Part shown: positions 37,043 to 38,841 of the stretch, piece after piece
How positions within the stretch are numbered: the first letter of the stretch is position 1
Layout: each line of letters starts with the position of its first letter
The notes under the pieces: generated by a model
Databases searched by the model: none
The model's input: only the letters and a program-made list of their open reading frames with translations
Told to the model about the DNA's origin: nothing
NCBI GenBank assembly: GCA_030054195.1
Contig: JASGCJ010000010.1
Location: 1 to 38,841, forward strand
Source of the DNA: Minisyncoccota bacterium
GTDB taxonomy: Bacteria > Verrucomicrobiota > Verrucomicrobiia > Methylacidiphilales > Verrucolacustridaceae
DNA: 38,841 nucleotides
Direction of reading: 5' to 3'
Made by a program: the position numbers and the translations under genes

Positions 37043-37910
37043 CGGAACTTATACCGCGCTGGTCACCCCGTTTCGCAACGGGCAGGTAGATGTGAAGGCT
37101 TTTGAGGCTCTGATTGATCGGCAGGCCGCGGCTGGGATTGAGGGAATTATTCCTGTCGGAACGACAGGTGAATCTCCCACTTTAAACATGCAGGAGCATG
37201 TTCGAGTAATTGAGTTGGCCGTGCAGTTCGCGAAAAAGCGGATGAAGGTGGTGGCGGGTACGGGATCGAACAGCACCGCGGAGGCGATTGAACTCTCCAC
37301 GGGAGCCCAAAGGGCTCGGGCGGATGCCCTTCTCCTTGTTGCGCCTTATTACAACAAGCCAAGTCCTGAGGGAATGTTTCAGCACTTTCGTGCGATTGCG
37401 AAGGAGGTGGATCTGCCGATCATGTTGTACAGCGTCCCCGGTCGTTGTGCAGTTGAGATTACCGTCGAGACGATTGGGAGATTGGCGGAGGCTTGTCCGA
37501 CGATTGTTTCGATCAAGGAGTCGGGTGGAAAGCCCGAGCGTGTGGACGAAATTCGGAAGGTGGTGCCGTCGACTTTTGAAACTGTCAGCGGAGATGACAG
37601 TATGACGGTGGAATTCATGAAGCGAGGAGCGGTGGGTGTAGTGAGTGTCGCCTCGAATCTAATTCCTGCGGAGGTTAGGGCTTTGGTGAATGCGGCGCAG
37701 AGTAAGGATTGGGAGAAAGCGGAGGAGCTGCACCAAAAATATTCGGGAATATTTCGGGATCTATTTATTGAAAGCAATCCAGCCCCAGTGAAGGCGGCGA
37801 TGGCAGCCAAGGGTTGGCTTGCGGAGGAGTTACGGTTGCCTTTGGTGCCGATCACTGAAGGGAGTCGGCGGAAGCTTTTCGCTACTTTAAAAGAGGCAGG
37901 ATTGTCGTAG
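37035..37910 (+). CDS. dapA: 4-hydroxy-tetrahydrodipicolinate synthase
   Basis: DapA condenses pyruvate with aspartate semialdehyde, the first committed step to DAP and lysine. The 291-residue barrel has the Schiff-base lysine K161 (IVSIKESGG), GTTGES (42-47), the YNKP loop and the LYSVPGR segment with Y132. A GGGAG lies upstream of ATG 37035 inside the 3' end of dapF. Confidence 0.98.
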   Translation: MFNGTYTALVTPFRNGQVDVKAFEALIDRQAAAGIEGIIPVGTTGESPTLNMQEHVRVIELAVQFAKKRMKVVAGTGSNSTAEAIELSTGAQRARADALLLVAPYYNKPSPEGMFQHFRAIAKEVDLPIMLYSVPGRCAVEITVETIGRLAEACPTIVSIKESGGKPERVDEIRKVVPSTFETVSGDDSMTVEFMKRGAVGVVSVASNLIPAEVRALVNAAQSKDWEKAEELHQKYSGIFRDLFIESNPAPVKAAMAAKGWLAEELRLPLVPITEGSRRKLFATLKEAGLS

Positions 37911-37922
37911 GGTGGAGTAGTT

Positions 37923-38660
37923 ATGGCGACCCAGTTACTCATGGTTGGTGCGAAGGGCAGGATGGGGCAGGCCATTTTGGCCTTAGCCCGGAAGGACAAG
38001 GGTTTTCACATCGTGGGGGAGGTGGACAAGGGGGATGATTTGGGTGGGTTAGTTGAGAAGGCGGATGTGGTGGTGGATTTCAGTCATCGATCGGCGACGG
38101 AAGGTGTTCTTGAGAAGGTATGTGCCGCGAAGGTGGCTTATGTATGTGGAACGACGGGTCAGACTGATACGGATCTGAAGTTGATTCAGGCTGCTTCAAA
38201 AAAGGTGCCCTTGATTCACTCGCCAAACTTTTCTGTTGGGGTGAACCTGCTTTTTTATCTTACGGAGCAGGCGACCAAAGCTTTGCCTGAGGGGTACGAT
38301 CCTGAGGTGATTGAGATCCATCATCGCCTTAAGAAGGATGCCCCGAGTGGGACGGCTAAGCGTCTCTTGGAAATTATCGCTCAAGCACGGGGAGCCAAGG
38401 TGGATCAGGTTACGAAGCATGGGCGTTCTGGTGAGCCAGGAGAGCGCACGGGCAGTGAGATCGGGGTGCATGCGGTACGGGGCGGTGATGTGGTGGGGGA
38501 TCATACCGTTTTGTTTGCAGGAGAGGGGGAGAGAATTGAACTGGTGCATCGGGCGAGCTCGCGGGACGTGTTTGCCCAGGGTGCGTTGCGGGCGGCGATG
38601 TGGTTGGTGGGAAAGCCAGCTCGTGCCTATCAAATGGTGGATGTGCTTGGGTTGAGCTGA
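37923..38660 (+). CDS. dapB: 4-hydroxy-tetrahydrodipicolinate reductase
   Basis: DapB reduces the DapA product with NAD(P)H. The 245-residue protein has the nucleotide loop VGAKGRMGQAI, the GTTGQ motif, and the signature EIHHRLKKDAPSGTAKRL that binds substrate. A GGTGGAG Shine-Dalgarno precedes ATG 37923. Its TGA overlaps the folK ATG by one base (TGATG). Confidence 0.98.
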   Translation: MATQLLMVGAKGRMGQAILALARKDKGFHIVGEVDKGDDLGGLVEKADVVVDFSHRSATEGVLEKVCAAKVAYVCGTTGQTDTDLKLIQAASKKVPLIHSPNFSVGVNLLFYLTEQATKALPEGYDPEVIEIHHRLKKDAPSGTAKRLLEIIAQARGAKVDQVTKHGRSGEPGERTGSEIGVHAVRGGDVVGDHTVLFAGEGERIELVHRASSRDVFAQGALRAAMWLVGKPARAYQMVDVLGLS

Positions 38661-38841
38661 TGCGGATTGGGATAGGGATGGGTTCGAATGTTGGGGATCG
38701 AGCGAAACAGTTGGCTCTGGCTAGGCGTTGGTTGCGTGGTTTGGATGTTGGGGCACGGTTCTCATCGGAATACGAAACTTCTCCTGTGGATTGCGCTCCA
38801 GGAACGCCTCCGTTTTGGAATCAGGTTGGAGAGATCAACTG
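38660..38841 (+). CDS. folK: HPPK, folate pathway pyrophosphokinase (partial, 3' end beyond window)
   Basis: The first 60 residues are visible: MRIGIGMGSNVGDRAKQLAL, then SSEYETSPVDCAPGTPPFWN. The GSNxGDR opening, the S.YET.PV strand and F.N.V are the HPPK signature (transfer of pyrophosphate to hydroxymethyl-dihydropterin). It overlaps dapB by one base, so folate and DAP genes appear to share a transcript. The rest lies outside the window. Confidence 0.9.
   Translation, partial: MRIGIGMGSNVGDRAKQLALARRWLRGLDVGARFSSEYETSPVDCAPGTPPFWNQVGEIN

Overview
The window reads as a stretch of chromosome from a Gram-negative, aerobic-type heterotroph, with no phage, insertion sequence, CRISPR array, tRNA or rRNA visible. 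The mix of genes best fits Verrucomicrobiota or a neighbouring PVC lineage: outer-membrane lipoproteins, an ExbB/ExbD/TonB set, the hopanoid gene hpnH, a GuaB3-type IMP dehydrogenase relative, secreted EF-hand proteins and a membrane-anchored sulfotransferase. The phylum call is inference from gene content, not from a marker tree. Coding density is very high: no gap exceeds about 170 bases, and many neighbours overlap by 1-8 bases (ATGA, GTGA, TAGTG).

Layout. 1-6.4 kb: a U32 peptidase/rRNA-hydroxylation protein (cut by the left edge), an exported beta-carbonic anhydrase, lipoyl synthase lipA, then a divergent pair that I read as a rearranged YdbH-YnbE-YdbL envelope system (an AsmA-like protein facing a lipoprotein that fuses YnbE and YdbL), a GGQ release-factor-like protein overlapping a GIY-YIG protein, and a secreted EF-hand protein. 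6.5-11.9 kb: a two-gene unit with a GYF_2 protein on the minus strand, and a plus-strand run leuB-exbB-exbD-tonB-zinc-ribbon protein-guaB3.

11.9-27.7 kb is almost all minus strand: CDGSH iron-sulfur protein, a HAD-Nudix fusion, carB, then HAD-IIB/rsmE/dnaJ/grpE (read in the order grpE-dnaJ-rsmE-HAD), a large exported TPR protein co-oriented with uvrA, rpmA and rplU, and two unknown small genes behind hpnH. 27.8-31.9 kb: nadE, a sulfotransferase whose 3' end overlaps nadE, a DedA membrane protein and a lipoate ligase/octanoyltransferase-like protein. 32.0-38.8 kb: an SH3-like lipoprotein, a TPP riboswitch with thiC, an EVE-domain protein, and a lysine/DAP operon lysA-dapF-dapA-dapB running into folK (cut by the right edge).

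How it fits together: most genes are housekeeping (lipoate, NAD, thiamin, leucine, lysine/peptidoglycan DAP, pyrimidine, purine, folate, chaperones, repair, translation). The less ordinary content is the divergent YdbH versus YnbE::YdbL fusion, a TPP riboswitch with a readable SD-sequestering expression platform, a HAD-Nudix fusion with an altered nucleophile motif, a UvrA with two CPxC pairs replaced by HDPxTG, and the unnamed gene pair behind hpnH.
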